Origin: Flavobacteriaceae bacterium
GTDB taxonomy: Bacteria > Bacteroidota > Bacteroidia > Flavobacteriales > Flavobacteriaceae
Direction of reading: 5' to 3'
Assembly (NCBI GenBank): GCA_002707025.1
Contig: PALG01000032.1
Location: 142,458 to 206,457 of the forward strand
Length of the DNA stretch: 64,000 nucleotides
The position numbers and the translations under genes are program-made. Below, piece after piece: positions 1 through 8,973 of the stretch (positions are counted from its first letter, which is position 1; each line of letters begins with the position of its first letter). Under the pieces are notes generated by a model. That model saw only the letters and a list, made by a program, of their open reading frames with translations, made no database searches and was not told where the DNA came from.

Positions 1-483
1 TAACTTTTTCCCTATAACCTCAACAGTTCCGGTAATTCGAATAAGCACCGGAATACTTTCTGCATGAGCCGCTTCCAAAATTTCCCGTATCCCATAACTA
101 GCTACTTGCGTACAGAGTAATAGTGCATCAAAATGCTTTACATAGTCCCGCAAATAGGCTTTCGAAAGACTATCGAAAGGTACTCTGGATTTCACCCAGG
201 GATGATTCACATAGGTAAACCCCGGTTGCCTCCCTCCCTTCAAAAACGACATCCAATTAGCCCACCGCCTTAACTTAGGATATTTTAAATATAACTGTTC
301 TTGCAAGCTAGAAAAGGAAACACCTTCGGGCAGGGCTACCGATTGTTGCGTCATTCCAGCGGTAGAAAAAATAGTTACCTCATACAGGTCCTTTAGAGCA
401 GTAGCAATAAAATGCACTTCCACTTCCCTACCGCCTTGATCTACGATGGGACCGATAATGGCTATTTTTTTTTTTACGGTCAC
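1..483 (-). CDS. Glycosyltransferase, GT4-like, N-terminal part (cut by window edge)
   Basis: The 161 codons in the window begin with GTG at 483, two bases after the upstream gene's stop, and run off the left edge without a stop. The product opens with a strand and loop, KKIAIIGPIVDQGGREVEV, that resembles the N-terminal Rossmann half of GT-B glycosyltransferases: a glycine-rich loop, then a segment describing cell-surface or sugar transferases of family 4. No catalytic EX7E motif can be checked because the C-terminal half is outside the window. It is the most distal gene seen in the polysaccharide operon, following four GT2 genes, so a role in assembling the repeat unit at the cytoplasmic membrane is inferred from context. 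An internal ATG near codon 49 is a less likely start because it would remove the first Rossmann strand. Confidence 0.65.
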   Translation of the reverse strand, partial: MTVKKKIAIIGPIVDQGGREVEVHFIATALKDLYEVTIFSTAGMTQQSVALPEGVSFSSLQEQLYLKYPKLRRWANWMSFLKGGRQPGFTYVNHPWVKSRVPFDSLSKAYLRDYVKHFDALLLCTQVASYGIREILEAAHAESIPVLIRITGTVEVIGKKL

Positions 484-485
484 GA

Positions 486-1355
486 TTAAGCGTTTTTTAA
501 ATCTTTAAAAATAGTGGAAAAAGATTTACCCGTCGTCAAACCCAATTTTACAAAACAAAGTGCCACTCGAAAAAATTGATAGCGCCCTAAGTGTTTGGAA
601 CGATGTAACACATATTGGTAGTTGGTATATAAATACCTATTGCGGATGGCCGAAGGCAACTTAGTTAAATGCTTTTCAATTAGTCTCCACCCACGTAACA
701 GTTTTAAGAACTCTTTTTTAGAGGGGATCTTACTGGTATTTCCTGCATGAACCCGAACCCCAACCAAGCTTTGGGGAGTAAGGTGTAGGGACAGTTCTTT
801 TTGAGCAAGTTCCGATAAAAATACCGCATCGTCGTTTGGGACATCTTCCCATACTATATCCTTGGCATACTGGGCTGGGACAAGCCATGCTGCCGTGGCG
901 ATAAACCCCCCTTGGGAAAGGGCTTCATACAGCTGGGGCATGGTAGTAATCGTTGTCTCAAATAAATGTGGAAAGGGAAAGGTGTAGGGCTCTTCTAGGG
1001 TTTTTGAAAATTTCTTCCAACCACAAATAAGGAGCGTGTTTGAAGAGTGGTTTTGTAATTGTGTTTCAATTTTTTTGGGATACAGAACATCATCATAATC
1101 CAAAAATTGCAACCATGTACCTTGGGCATGCTGCATGGCATGGGTACGGGCACGATCCCGTCCAGAATCACAAAGTATAAATTGCAAACGGTCATCTTTT
1201 ACCCCTAAAAACCGTTCACAAGCTTCAGGCGTCAATCCACCGTTACAGGCCAGCAATACCTCAATTTGGGTATGGGTCTGTGCCAAGGCACTGGCCACAC
1301 ACTCCTTTAAAAAAGGAACCGTTTGATGTACTGGAATGATAATGGAAACGAGCAA
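486..1355 (-). CDS. GT2 family glycosyltransferase
   Basis: This 289-aa protein has the GT-A fold signature of family 2: an N-terminal strand LVSIIIPVH, then a D-x-D type metal/nucleotide-binding motif DYDD at residues 86-89. GT2 enzymes transfer a sugar from a nucleotide donor to a lipid-linked or polysaccharide acceptor with inversion, in the cytoplasm. No membrane segment is evident, so it is probably a peripheral enzyme. The start is TTG, two bases after the stop of the preceding gene; no ATG lies before the essential first strand, so TTG is the best choice. It is one of four consecutive GT2 genes. Donor and acceptor cannot be read from the sequence. Confidence 0.88.
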   Translation of the reverse strand: MLVSIIIPVHQTVPFLKECVASALAQTHTQIEVLLACNGGLTPEACERFLGVKDDRLQFILCDSGRDRARTHAMQHAQGTWLQFLDYDDVLYPKKIETQLQNHSSNTLLICGWKKFSKTLEEPYTFPFPHLFETTITTMPQLYEALSQGGFIATAAWLVPAQYAKDIVWEDVPNDDAVFLSELAQKELSLHLTPQSLVGVRVHAGNTSKIPSKKEFLKLLRGWRLIEKHLTKLPSAIRNRYLYTNYQYVLHRSKHLGRYQFFRVALCFVKLGLTTGKSFSTIFKDLKNA

Positions 1356-1357
1356 AA

Positions 1358-2227
1358 TTAAAACAACTTTTTCTTAATTCTTTTAAAGAATACTTGAAGA
1401 TAGTAAATCCCAAAAACCTCCTTGATTAAATAGCTCCTTTGTTTTGGGTGTAATTTCCAAAATAGGTTCTTCATGAGTATCTGAGGAAGTAAACGAGCAT
1501 CTTTGGTTTTTCTTTTTTCATTTTTTTGAGTGGCTTGCCCACCATGCAAGCGAAATTTTATTAAAACCTTATCTACAAAAGCAATTTTATAAAAAGGCAT
1601 TAATCGATACCAATATTCAAAATCTAAAGTCTGACTTAAGCGGGTATCAAAATAACCTACCTTATCAAAAACTTCTTTTTTGAGCAATACTAAAGAGGGT
1701 TCCCCTATTTTATTGTTTGGTAAATTCAATAGGTTTTTATCCCTTAAATAAGCTTTACCATCTAAAATGCCTTGTTTAACAGTAATTCCTTTCCAACTTT
1801 GATGCAATATTCCACATTTTCGAAGCCAAATTGTATAGTCTTTAGGCTCGGTGTCAAATAAAAAATCTCTCTTCCCATAAACCAAACCAATTTCAGGATC
1901 GGTTTTTGCTAGGTTTACCATCTCTTCCAAACAATACGGCAAGAGCACATCATCCTGAAACAAAAACTTAATATACGCTCCTTTTGCATGTTTTACACAA
2001 TGGTTCCAATTGGCCCCAATACCCTTTGGGGTATGTTGAAAAATATGTACTGGGAAAGAAACACGAGCTTTAAAATTCTCTAAAATTTGAAGGGTGTCGT
2101 CTTTAGAAGCATCATCACTTATCACAACTTCAAAATCTTTATATGTTTGAGCTTCAACGGATGCCAAGGCTTCCGACAAATAATCAGCTCCGTTGTAAGT
2201 TGGTATGCAGATAGAGACAGTATGCAT
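1358..2227 (-). CDS. GT2 family glycosyltransferase
   Basis: A 289-aa GT-A glycosyltransferase. The N-terminus VSICIPTYNGADYL is the family 2 opening, SDDAS at residues 37-41 is the first nucleotide-binding acidic motif, and QDDV at 91-94 is the metal-binding DxD-equivalent. The C-terminus is basic (KRIKKKLF), which fits peripheral binding to the inner membrane face. ATG start. The gene lies 6 bp from the upstream GT2 and 2 bp from the downstream one, so the set is transcribed together. The acceptor specificity is unknown. Confidence 0.9.
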   Translation of the reverse strand: MHTVSICIPTYNGADYLSEALASVEAQTYKDFEVVISDDASKDDTLQILENFKARVSFPVHIFQHTPKGIGANWNHCVKHAKGAYIKFLFQDDVLLPYCLEEMVNLAKTDPEIGLVYGKRDFLFDTEPKDYTIWLRKCGILHQSWKGITVKQGILDGKAYLRDKNLLNLPNNKIGEPSLVLLKKEVFDKVGYFDTRLSQTLDFEYWYRLMPFYKIAFVDKVLIKFRLHGGQATQKNEKRKTKDARLLPQILMKNLFWKLHPKQRSYLIKEVFGIYYLQVFFKRIKKKLF

Positions 2228-2233
2228 TTCAAA

Positions 2234-3043
2234 TTAATTAGACCCTTTGTTTCTTAAGCCTTTAATAAGCCTTCTCTTTATCTTTGTGAATATGGGGATA
2301 TTAAATTCTTTTACAAGCCTATCATGCTTCTTTTTTAGTTCTACAAAAGAGGTTCCATAAAGCTTATAATGTTTTTTGAAAATATAATCGATATTACGAA
2401 GGGTCATTTCTTTATCAAAACTACGAATCATCGAACTGGCTAAAACCCGATAATCAAAAGTCACTTCTTCTAAATAAAAAAAAGAATGATTTGCAGCTAT
2501 TACCCGTAACCAAAAATCCCAATCTTCGTGACCTTGATGTGGCATGGCTTCATCATATAATCCCAATTCATCAAAAATTTGCTTTCTAATAATGGCGCAA
2601 GCATCAATATAGTTATGTGAAAGCATCTTATATCTACTAAATTCCCCAACCTTCCATATACCTGTTTTTTCCCCAAAATACTCTGCATCTCCATACACAA
2701 CACCAATAGCGGAATCCTGTTCTAAAATCTTAAGAGCTTTGCGTGCAAAGTTGGGCCTAACTTTATTATCAGAATCTAATGGTAAAATATAATGCCCCAG
2801 AGCTCTTTCAAGCCCAAAATTTCGGGCCGACCCCAAGCCCCCGTTTGGTTTTTCAAAGTACCGAAAACGGGCATCTTTGGCCACCCACTCTGAAGCAATG
2901 GCCGCTACCCCATCGGGGGAACCATCGTTTACAATAAGTGCTTCCCACGACTCAAAATCCTGCGCCAACACAGAAGCAAGGGTTTCGGGCAAGGTTGCTT
3001 CCGATTGGTAACAGGGAATGATAATGGATAATTTTACCGCCAT
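2234..3043 (-). CDS. GT2 family glycosyltransferase
   Basis: A 269-aa family 2 glycosyltransferase with KLSIIIPCYQSEATL at the N-terminus, NDGSPD at residues 39-44, a DSD motif at 90-92 and the later HEDWDFWLR segment. In GT2 enzymes the E-D-W pattern carries the catalytic base. It is close in layout to family members that build O-antigen or capsule repeat units. The C-terminus is lysine- and arginine-rich, as in the neighbouring GT2. The gene starts one base after the stop of the upstream GT2. Exact sugar and linkage cannot be inferred. Confidence 0.9.
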   Translation of the reverse strand: MAVKLSIIIPCYQSEATLPETLASVLAQDFESWEALIVNDGSPDGVAAIASEWVAKDARFRYFEKPNGGLGSARNFGLERALGHYILPLDSDNKVRPNFARKALKILEQDSAIGVVYGDAEYFGEKTGIWKVGEFSRYKMLSHNYIDACAIIRKQIFDELGLYDEAMPHQGHEDWDFWLRVIAANHSFFYLEEVTFDYRVLASSMIRSFDKEMTLRNIDYIFKKHYKLYGTSFVELKKKHDRLVKEFNIPIFTKIKRRLIKGLRNKGSN

Positions 3044-3044
3044 T

Positions 3045-3923
3045 TCAGAATTTAAAACGAAGATAGTATTTGTAAATTTGTTGCCACAATATATTTTTTG
3101 GAAAGCGTAGTATGGCCAAATTCTTAATAGTTTGTAACCTTTTTTTGGCCACTACTTTTTGCTCTTCTAAAGATAAGATTTGCACAATCCTTTTATAAAA
3201 AAACAAATATTGTAGTTGTTGCCGAAGCTTGTTTTGTTTCTGAAAGATACCTTGGGAGTGTATTCTATAAACAGACATAGTATCATTCAAACATTTTATT
3301 TTCTTACTTTTTGTTACCAAGGCATATAGTGACAGATCCCCGAATGGAATCCCTTCAAACCACTTTGGAAAGGAAAAACTTTGAGGAATCTTAAATAAAA
3401 CACTAGCAGTAGCAATAAAATTATAATGACTTAATAAATCTTTATAAACGAATGTATTTTCTTCAAAATCCTCTGGTATGGCATGAAGTGTAAATTCTCC
3501 CTTTTCATTCAAAAGTTGAGCCCTGTGAAAACAAAGTGCATAATCGGGATGTGCCTCTAAAAAATCTACTTGCTTTTGCAGTTTTAAAGGGTCGGTCCAA
3601 TAGTCATCCCCTTCACAAAGCGCAATATATTTGCCTTTCGAGACTTTGAGACTTTCCATAAAATTAGAACGTCCCGTTGGGTGGCCTTCTATGTAGATCA
3701 CATCTCCCCTACTTCTTAAAAACAATCGTATGATATCGGAATACTTTTCGGCATAGGCTTTACAAACTTCCCTGGTACCGTCGGTACTCGCATCTTCACC
3801 CAAAATAATCTCGAAAGGAAATGTGGTTTGCTGCATCAAAATACCCTCTAGGCATTCTGAAATATAGTCCCTGTGGTTATAAGTAGTGACCACCACACTT
3901 ACTTTGGGCCCTTCCATATCCAT
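3045..3923 (-). CDS. GT2 family glycosyltransferase
   Basis: A 292-aa family 2 glycosyltransferase. It contains KVSVVVTTYNHRDYI near the N-terminus, GEDAS at residues 42-46 and EGDDYW at 104-109, a form of the DxD region common in capsule and O-antigen GT2s. A second Met at codon 3 is a possible alternative start. The annotated ATG overlaps the stop of the upstream sulfotransferase by one base, which implies translational coupling. It is the first of the four GT2 genes in transcription order. Confidence 0.9.
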   Translation of the reverse strand: MDMEGPKVSVVVTTYNHRDYISECLEGILMQQTTFPFEIILGEDASTDGTREVCKAYAEKYSDIIRLFLRSRGDVIYIEGHPTGRSNFMESLKVSKGKYIALCEGDDYWTDPLKLQKQVDFLEAHPDYALCFHRAQLLNEKGEFTLHAIPEDFEENTFVYKDLLSHYNFIATASVLFKIPQSFSFPKWFEGIPFGDLSLYALVTKSKKIKCLNDTMSVYRIHSQGIFQKQNKLRQQLQYLFFYKRIVQILSLEEQKVVAKKRLQTIKNLAILRFPKNILWQQIYKYYLRFKF

Positions 3924-4972
3924 TAAAATTCAAAATAAGAGCTAGGCAAAGCCCTACCCAGTTGTTGTTCCAACCTTCGATTGGAAGTCTCAAACAATTC
4001 TTTTAAAAACCGCTCAATATAATTGGGATAGGAAAATTCAATTTCCCGTACCTTTTCATAATCGGCTTCAGCTTTTTCTATATTTCGATTCTTCATTCGG
4101 GCATCTCGATACAGTACATCGTCTTCAATGGAAATACCCAAATCTCCCCTAAAATGATCCTTCAGACGGTGAAAATTGGTTCCCGTACTATAGGCTTGGT
4201 TTCCTATTCCATGAACAAATTCTTTATTTAGGTTTCTCATTTTCTCCAGTGCAGATAGGGAAAGTGGTTTGTTGTAATGGTCCAAATTCAAATTTAAGGG
4301 AGTAATGTTTAAAACCTGACAGAGTTTTTCAGTTAACAAGCAGGTATCTTCTCTGTAGCGTAACTTCCCTTCAGAAGTTCGGTAATCTTCAATACATAAA
4401 ACCTCCATATTATCCTTTCCAAACAAATTGGAATACAATTCATAGAGATAATGATACTGAAAATCAAAAATAAAATTGTTGTCCCTTTTGTAATAAATGT
4501 ATTCCAGATAATCCTGAAATGTCCCGTAGTACCCTATTTTAATCGCCTCTTTATATAGAGACTCTATTAAATTTTTCTGCTGACGTACAATAAGAATGAT
4601 TTTAGTGTCCTTGCCGAAAGCTTCAAAAACGCGCTGTGCCTTTTCCTCGATTTCTATTTGATCTGGTGTGAAAGTGAAGGATAGCAACTCCAGAGAAATC
4701 CCGCAAGCCTTCTTTTCGGGGTTTTGCTGAAATAAACCAAATTCGTTTTGGAAGGCCTGGTGTATTCCTTCCTTTGCCTTTCGGTAGGTAAATTTTTTAC
4801 TGTACTGAAAATGATTTTCACAGGCAGCCCCAATAACCGAGTTAATATAATCCACATTAGAACCCACCCCAACTCCCAAATGATAAATTTCAGGATGTTG
4901 ATCAAAAAAATCCCTTTGCAAGGTGGTAGAAAGATTTTTTGGCAAGCCTATATGAATGTATTTTGTTTTCAT
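3923..4972 (-). CDS. Sulfotransferase family protein
   Basis: A 349-aa protein with the two PAPS-binding elements of sulfotransferases: an N-terminal 5'-phosphosulfate loop HIGLPKNLSTTLQ (residues about 7-19) and the 3'-phosphate motif IILIVRQQKNLIESLYKE with its Arg and Ser. Sulfotransferases move sulfate from PAPS to a hydroxyl or amine, here probably on a polysaccharide precursor. The P-loop is divergent (KNLST rather than KxGTT), so this is a separate subfamily from the other three sulfotransferases in the locus. It lies one base downstream of the GH43-fold gene and upstream of four GT2 genes. Confidence 0.8.
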   Translation of the reverse strand: MKTKYIHIGLPKNLSTTLQRDFFDQHPEIYHLGVGVGSNVDYINSVIGAACENHFQYSKKFTYRKAKEGIHQAFQNEFGLFQQNPEKKACGISLELLSFTFTPDQIEIEEKAQRVFEAFGKDTKIILIVRQQKNLIESLYKEAIKIGYYGTFQDYLEYIYYKRDNNFIFDFQYHYLYELYSNLFGKDNMEVLCIEDYRTSEGKLRYREDTCLLTEKLCQVLNITPLNLNLDHYNKPLSLSALEKMRNLNKEFVHGIGNQAYSTGTNFHRLKDHFRGDLGISIEDDVLYRDARMKNRNIEKAEADYEKVREIEFSYPNYIERFLKELFETSNRRLEQQLGRALPSSYFEF

Positions 4973-4973
4973 C

Positions 4974-5906
4974 TTACTTTATTAATTGGGCATATCCAAA
5001 ACCTGTCGCGCCAAAACCGTTACCATTATAGACCAAATAGCGCTGTCCCTGAAACTCAAACGTGGAACTATACTCTTGCATAATGGATTCCCAAGTTTCT
5101 GCAGGCTCTTTTAGATTTATTTCTGAATCTTTACGTTCCCATTGCAAGCCGTCTTTGGAAGTAGCATATCCCAAACGGTAACTTTTACTGGCATCGGTTC
5201 TGTAATCTTCAGAATTACGATAAGAATAAATCATATGATATACTTCATTTTCCTTAAAAACCATTGGCTTTCCAATAGCATGGGTAAAATCATCATACCC
5301 TATACACTCTACATTCTTTCGTTCCCAATCAATTCCATTGTGGGATTCAGCATAACGAATTAAATACCATGGTTCGGGCCAATCCTTCACATTCTTCCAT
5401 CCGGTGCAGGAAACATACCACATTTTCCATAGGTTGCCCTCTTTAATAACATACGGAGCCGTATTGAAAAAAGGTTCGTGCTTGTCACGATCCAGTATTG
5501 GACCTTTGGAAAACTTTTCAAAATGAATACCGTCTTCACTAATGGCCAATCCTATTGACAAACGATAAGAAACCGTAACCTGTGGGTTCCAGCCAATGTA
5601 GTACAGGTATTTTTTTCCATCATGATCCACGATAGAGGAAGGCATGATACCGTTGTCATCAAACGTCCCTTGTGCGCCTAAGGACAGAATGGGCTTGGAG
5701 TGTATTTTTAAAATATTTTTAGGGTTTTTAGGAGACACTTCTATAAAAGTTGGTAAGCTCCTACCCTTTGCATCCCTAGTAGAAAAATAGATACGTAGTA
5801 AATCTTCAGAAATTAAATCACAAACGGGTAATGCTGCATAGTTATGGATCCAATCGGAAGTATTTTCCCTAGGATCAAAAAGCTGTCCTTTCTTTTCCCA
5901 CTTCAT
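4974..5906 (-). CDS. GH43/GH32-fold five-bladed beta-propeller protein
   Basis: A 310-aa protein without signal peptide, so cytoplasmic. Repeated blade-like segments can be seen, each with aromatic strands followed by a loop of the type S-x-D-G-x-x-W/F-E (SEDGIHFEK, SHNGIDWERK, SKDGLQWERK). These are typical of glycosidase families with a five-bladed propeller (GH43, GH32, GH130). Secreted hydrolases of these families act outside the cell; a cytoplasmic copy inside a biosynthetic operon is more likely to act on a nucleotide-linked or lipid-linked sugar, or to be a transferase-like relative. It sits between a NeuD-like acetyltransferase and a sulfotransferase, one base from each. The true reaction is unknown. 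Confidence 0.65.
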   Translation of the reverse strand: MKWEKKGQLFDPRENTSDWIHNYAALPVCDLISEDLLRIYFSTRDAKGRSLPTFIEVSPKNPKNILKIHSKPILSLGAQGTFDDNGIMPSSIVDHDGKKYLYYIGWNPQVTVSYRLSIGLAISEDGIHFEKFSKGPILDRDKHEPFFNTAPYVIKEGNLWKMWYVSCTGWKNVKDWPEPWYLIRYAESHNGIDWERKNVECIGYDDFTHAIGKPMVFKENEVYHMIYSYRNSEDYRTDASKSYRLGYATSKDGLQWERKDSEINLKEPAETWESIMQEYSSTFEFQGQRYLVYNGNGFGATGFGYAQLIK

Positions 5907-5907
5907 A

Positions 5908-6567
5908 TCAATACAGGTTATAGCTTAATTTTCCTTCCAGTTTCTTGGCAGGGTTTCCCACATACACCCCCCACTCTTCGGTTTCCTGTTTGGTGATGCT
6001 TGCCCCCATAGCCACAAGGGTGCCTTTTTTAATATGGCTGTAATCCCTTATGGTCGCATTCACCCCAAAAAAACAATGCGTTTCTACCACACAATGTCCC
6101 GAAAGCACCACATGCGAAGTAAAAAAGACATGGTCCTTGATTTCCCCGTGATGGCCAATATGGTTACCACTCCACAGTACTACATTGTTGCCAATCTTAG
6201 TAAAGGGCTGTAGGGTATTATCTTCCAATATAAAACAGTTCTCCCCTATTTCATTGTCACAAACCGTAGCCTTACTACTCACATAAGAAATATAGGAATA
6301 GCCCTTGGCCTTACCCTCCAAATAAATTTTCTCCCGCAACTGATTCATGCTTTTGGCTGTCATAGGTGCAAAGAGTTGGTAGCGATCTGGAGGGTACTGG
6401 GTTTCCACGTTTTCAAAATCTACCACGGGAAGCCCCTTAAAGGTTTCACGATCTTTATATTCTTTAGACACGGTAAAGGCTACCACCTCATGCTCGCTAT
6501 CGTGCGTTAGGTAATAATACGCCAGTTCGGCCGTATCCATTAATCCAAAAATAACCACCTTCGCCAT
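5908..6567 (-). CDS. NeuD/PglD-like sugar O/N-acetyltransferase
   Basis: A 219-aa acyltransferase. Residues 1 to about 75 form a small Rossmann-like domain (KVVIFGLMDTAELAYYYL) and the rest is a left-handed beta-helix built of hexapeptide turns, for example IGENCF, IGNNVV and IKKGTL. The SGNHIGHHGEI segment carries the histidine that acts as catalytic base in PglD/NeuD enzymes. Family members acetylate amino sugars on UDP, or sialic acids, using acetyl-CoA. The operon neighbour WbqC and the DegT aminotransferase just upstream suggest that the amine installed by DegT is the acetyl acceptor; that is inference. Confidence 0.82.
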   Translation of the reverse strand: MAKVVIFGLMDTAELAYYYLTHDSEHEVVAFTVSKEYKDRETFKGLPVVDFENVETQYPPDRYQLFAPMTAKSMNQLREKIYLEGKAKGYSYISYVSSKATVCDNEIGENCFILEDNTLQPFTKIGNNVVLWSGNHIGHHGEIKDHVFFTSHVVLSGHCVVETHCFFGVNATIRDYSHIKKGTLVAMGASITKQETEEWGVYVGNPAKKLEGKLSYNLY

Positions 6568-6568
6568 A

Positions 6569-7276
6569 CTACACTTTTTTATATTGCTTTATTAATTGAA
6601 GGGCTTCCGCTTTGGTACAGAACATAAGTACATCTATCATGGAAAGTCCCAGTACACAGGGTTCCTCAAATTGCGGATAGGCCTCTAAATGGTTTTTCAT
6701 AAAATACAGGTTCACGCCCCGTCCTGAAAAATACGCTTTTTCATACAATTCTTTTCCGCCCGAAGGGTTTACATAGGTGTCATACCCTTTTTTTTGGGTA
6801 ATGGCAATCAAACGGTCTGCTTTATCCAATCCCTTGGTTTCGGGATACTGCTGCGAACTTACCTCAAATTGGGTGAAAAGTCCTACGTATTCTGAAATAG
6901 CTTTCACACTTTGGATGGCCAAATGAGCAATCGAGGTATACGGAGTGTCAAAAACCTTTTTTACCAAAGCATATACTTCTTCATAATAAGGGGCTTTGGC
7001 ATACTGTTGTTGCAAGGTGGCAAAAAATTGTTGTTCCCATTTTACATCTTTCAACACGGCAATTTCATGGATCAGCTTATTTTGGGAAGCGCCTTGCAGG
7101 GGAATGGAAAAAAGATGGGCTTTGCCATTCACCAATAGTTGGTTTCGATTGATCCATCCGCGTTTGATAAAATGCACATCGTCATAAAAAACAAAGGTAT
7201 CTACCGCATCCACCAATTGAAAGTATCCCAGATACGGAAACACATACGGTTGCATAATGGCTAGGGAACCCTTCAT
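6569..7276 (-). CDS. WbqC family protein
   Basis: A 235-aa protein with the characteristic WbqC opening: MQPYVFPYLGYFQL (residues about 8-21), then FYDDVHFIKRGWINRN. The family is found in O-antigen and capsule clusters, often beside DegT aminotransferases and acyltransferases, but its chemistry is not established. No signal peptide or membrane segment is present. The start codon overlaps the end of the DegT gene by 4 bp, which is a sign of translational coupling. I infer that it acts on the DegT product or on a sugar intermediate made from it. Confidence 0.85.
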   Translation of the reverse strand: MKGSLAIMQPYVFPYLGYFQLVDAVDTFVFYDDVHFIKRGWINRNQLLVNGKAHLFSIPLQGASQNKLIHEIAVLKDVKWEQQFFATLQQQYAKAPYYEEVYALVKKVFDTPYTSIAHLAIQSVKAISEYVGLFTQFEVSSQQYPETKGLDKADRLIAITQKKGYDTYVNPSGGKELYEKAYFSGRGVNLYFMKNHLEAYPQFEEPCVLGLSMIDVLMFCTKAEALQLIKQYKKV

Positions 7277-8334
7277 GCGGTAAGGGTGTTTACAATTTGC
7301 GCTTGGATTTCTTCAGAAATATCATGCGACAGCGGCAGGCATAGAATGCGTTCTGAAACCGATTGAGATACGGGCATATCGGGGCCTGAAACATAGGGCA
7401 AGGTATGCAGACTTGGGTAAAAATACCGCCGTGGGTAAATATCCAAAGCATTCAAGCGCTCCTGTGCGGTAAGCAATAACGCTTCCGAGTCAAAAATAAT
7501 GGGATAATAAGCATAGTTCCATTGGGTACCTTCCCGAAGCTTTAGGGTGGTGTATTGGGATAAGTGCTCTTGGTAAAAGGTCACCGCCTTTTTTCGATGT
7601 CCTACTATTTGAGGCATATAGGGTAACACCGCCAGCCCCAAGGCTGCTTGTAATTCACTCATCTTGGCATTGATTCCCAAGCCTTGAAAAGCTTCTTGCC
7701 CTTCATGCCCAAAATTGTGATGGTAAAAAAGCTTTTGGTATAATTCTGAATCCTTACAAAAAACCCCACCCCCTTCCCCGGTATGGAACAATTTGGTGGC
7801 ATGAAAACTACAGGTACTTACATCACCATAATGAAAAATACTTTTCCCTTGGTAGGTTACCCCAAAGGCATGCGCGGCATCATAAATTACTTGAAGACCA
7901 TGCTTCGCTGCAATCGCTTCAATAACGGTGACATGACAAGGGTTTCCAAAAACATGGGTCGCCAAGATGGCCGTGGTTTTTGGGGTAATGGCCGCTTCAA
8001 TAAGGGTTTCGTCCAAGGTAAGGTATTCGGGATGGATATCCACAAATACGGGCGTACAACCCTCCCATACCACGCTACTGGTGGTAGCTACATAACTAAA
8101 GGGCGTAGTTATAATTTCCCCCGTTAAGCCCAAGGCCTTGATCGCGATTTGGAGGGGCAAGGTACCATTGGTCATGGCCAACAAGGGAGGCGATTGTAAA
8201 TGGTCTTGAAGGGTAGCTTCCAATTCCTTTACCAAAGTCCCACGATTGGTAACCCAACCTTGATCCCAAGCTTTTTGCAATTGGGCTTGGTAGTCTGCCT
8301 GGGGGGGCAAAAAGGTTTTGGTGACTTGTATCAT
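7273..8334 (-). CDS. DegT/DnrJ/EryC1/StrS family sugar aminotransferase
   Basis: A 353-aa PLP-dependent aminotransferase. YDAAHAFG (Asp152 contacting the PLP pyridine nitrogen) and SFHATKLFHTGEGG (Lys181, the Schiff-base lysine) are both present, as is the family-typical glycine-rich loop after the lysine. Such enzymes transfer an amine from glutamate to a keto group of a nucleotide-activated sugar, giving 3-amino or 4-amino deoxysugars. Its keto-sugar substrate would need a 4,6-dehydratase that is not in this window. It overlaps the upstream sulfotransferase stop by one base and the WbqC start by four. Confidence 0.9.
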   Translation of the reverse strand: MIQVTKTFLPPQADYQAQLQKAWDQGWVTNRGTLVKELEATLQDHLQSPPLLAMTNGTLPLQIAIKALGLTGEIITTPFSYVATTSSVVWEGCTPVFVDIHPEYLTLDETLIEAAITPKTTAILATHVFGNPCHVTVIEAIAAKHGLQVIYDAAHAFGVTYQGKSIFHYGDVSTCSFHATKLFHTGEGGGVFCKDSELYQKLFYHHNFGHEGQEAFQGLGINAKMSELQAALGLAVLPYMPQIVGHRKKAVTFYQEHLSQYTTLKLREGTQWNYAYYPIIFDSEALLLTAQERLNALDIYPRRYFYPSLHTLPYVSGPDMPVSQSVSERILCLPLSHDISEEIQAQIVNTLTA

Positions 8335-8972
8335 TACAGCGCACTGGTTTTATTTTCCCAAGGAAAGGTTTCATATAAGGGTTCCCTGTCCAAAAAAGCA
8401 CATAACCGGGAATAGGCATCTACTTCGGAAACGTTCAAGACCAACAAATTCTCCTTATTTTTAAAGTAATCCAAAACACTTGCATTATGGGTAGTGTAAT
8501 AGGCTTTTAGCTTTTCTTCTTGATAAGGAGGTTCATTTTCCATAATGCCAAACACCTGCTTTCGCACTTCAGCAACATATCCAGGGTAGCGATAAGGGGC
8601 TTTTTTAAGGTCCTCCCATGTAGGGGTTCTTTTACCTTCACCAAAGAGTTTGGTATGAAATCTTACTAACGATTGGTACCATTGTTCATCACTATCCCTA
8701 ACGGTTAAAATAAATTTAGCCTTCGGAAAGGCTTGCTCCAAAGCCATATAGGTATGCTGGAAACAAAATGGCACATCTTGAAAAGCATCAGCCGTTTTGC
8801 AAAATTTCACGATGGCTTTAAAGTTTCGCTGTGTATAGGCTGGCAATAACAATTCTCCTTTAGCTTGGTCTCCCAATCTGTAACCAAGATCCCTAAGAGC
8901 TTTCTCTACCGAAGTGGTACCCGTTTTACCTGCACCGATGCAAAATACTTTATGATTTTTAATTTGAAACAT
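8334..8972 (-). CDS. Sulfotransferase family protein
   Basis: A 212-aa protein with the PAPS loop FCIGAGKTGTTSVEKAL near residues 10-26 and a 3'-phosphate motif FILTVRDSDEQWYQSL in mid-sequence. The short length and the arrangement match the sulfotransferase family often annotated Sulfotransfer_4. It probably sulfates the sugar polymer or its lipid-linked intermediate in the cytoplasm. It is coupled to the DegT gene by a one-base overlap. It is unlike the 251-aa and 278-aa enzymes of the locus in its loop sequence, suggesting a different acceptor position. Confidence 0.8.
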   Translation of the reverse strand: MFQIKNHKVFCIGAGKTGTTSVEKALRDLGYRLGDQAKGELLLPAYTQRNFKAIVKFCKTADAFQDVPFCFQHTYMALEQAFPKAKFILTVRDSDEQWYQSLVRFHTKLFGEGKRTPTWEDLKKAPYRYPGYVAEVRKQVFGIMENEPPYQEEKLKAYYTTHNASVLDYFKNKENLLVLNVSEVDAYSRLCAFLDREPLYETFPWENKTSAL

Positions 8973-8973
8973 T

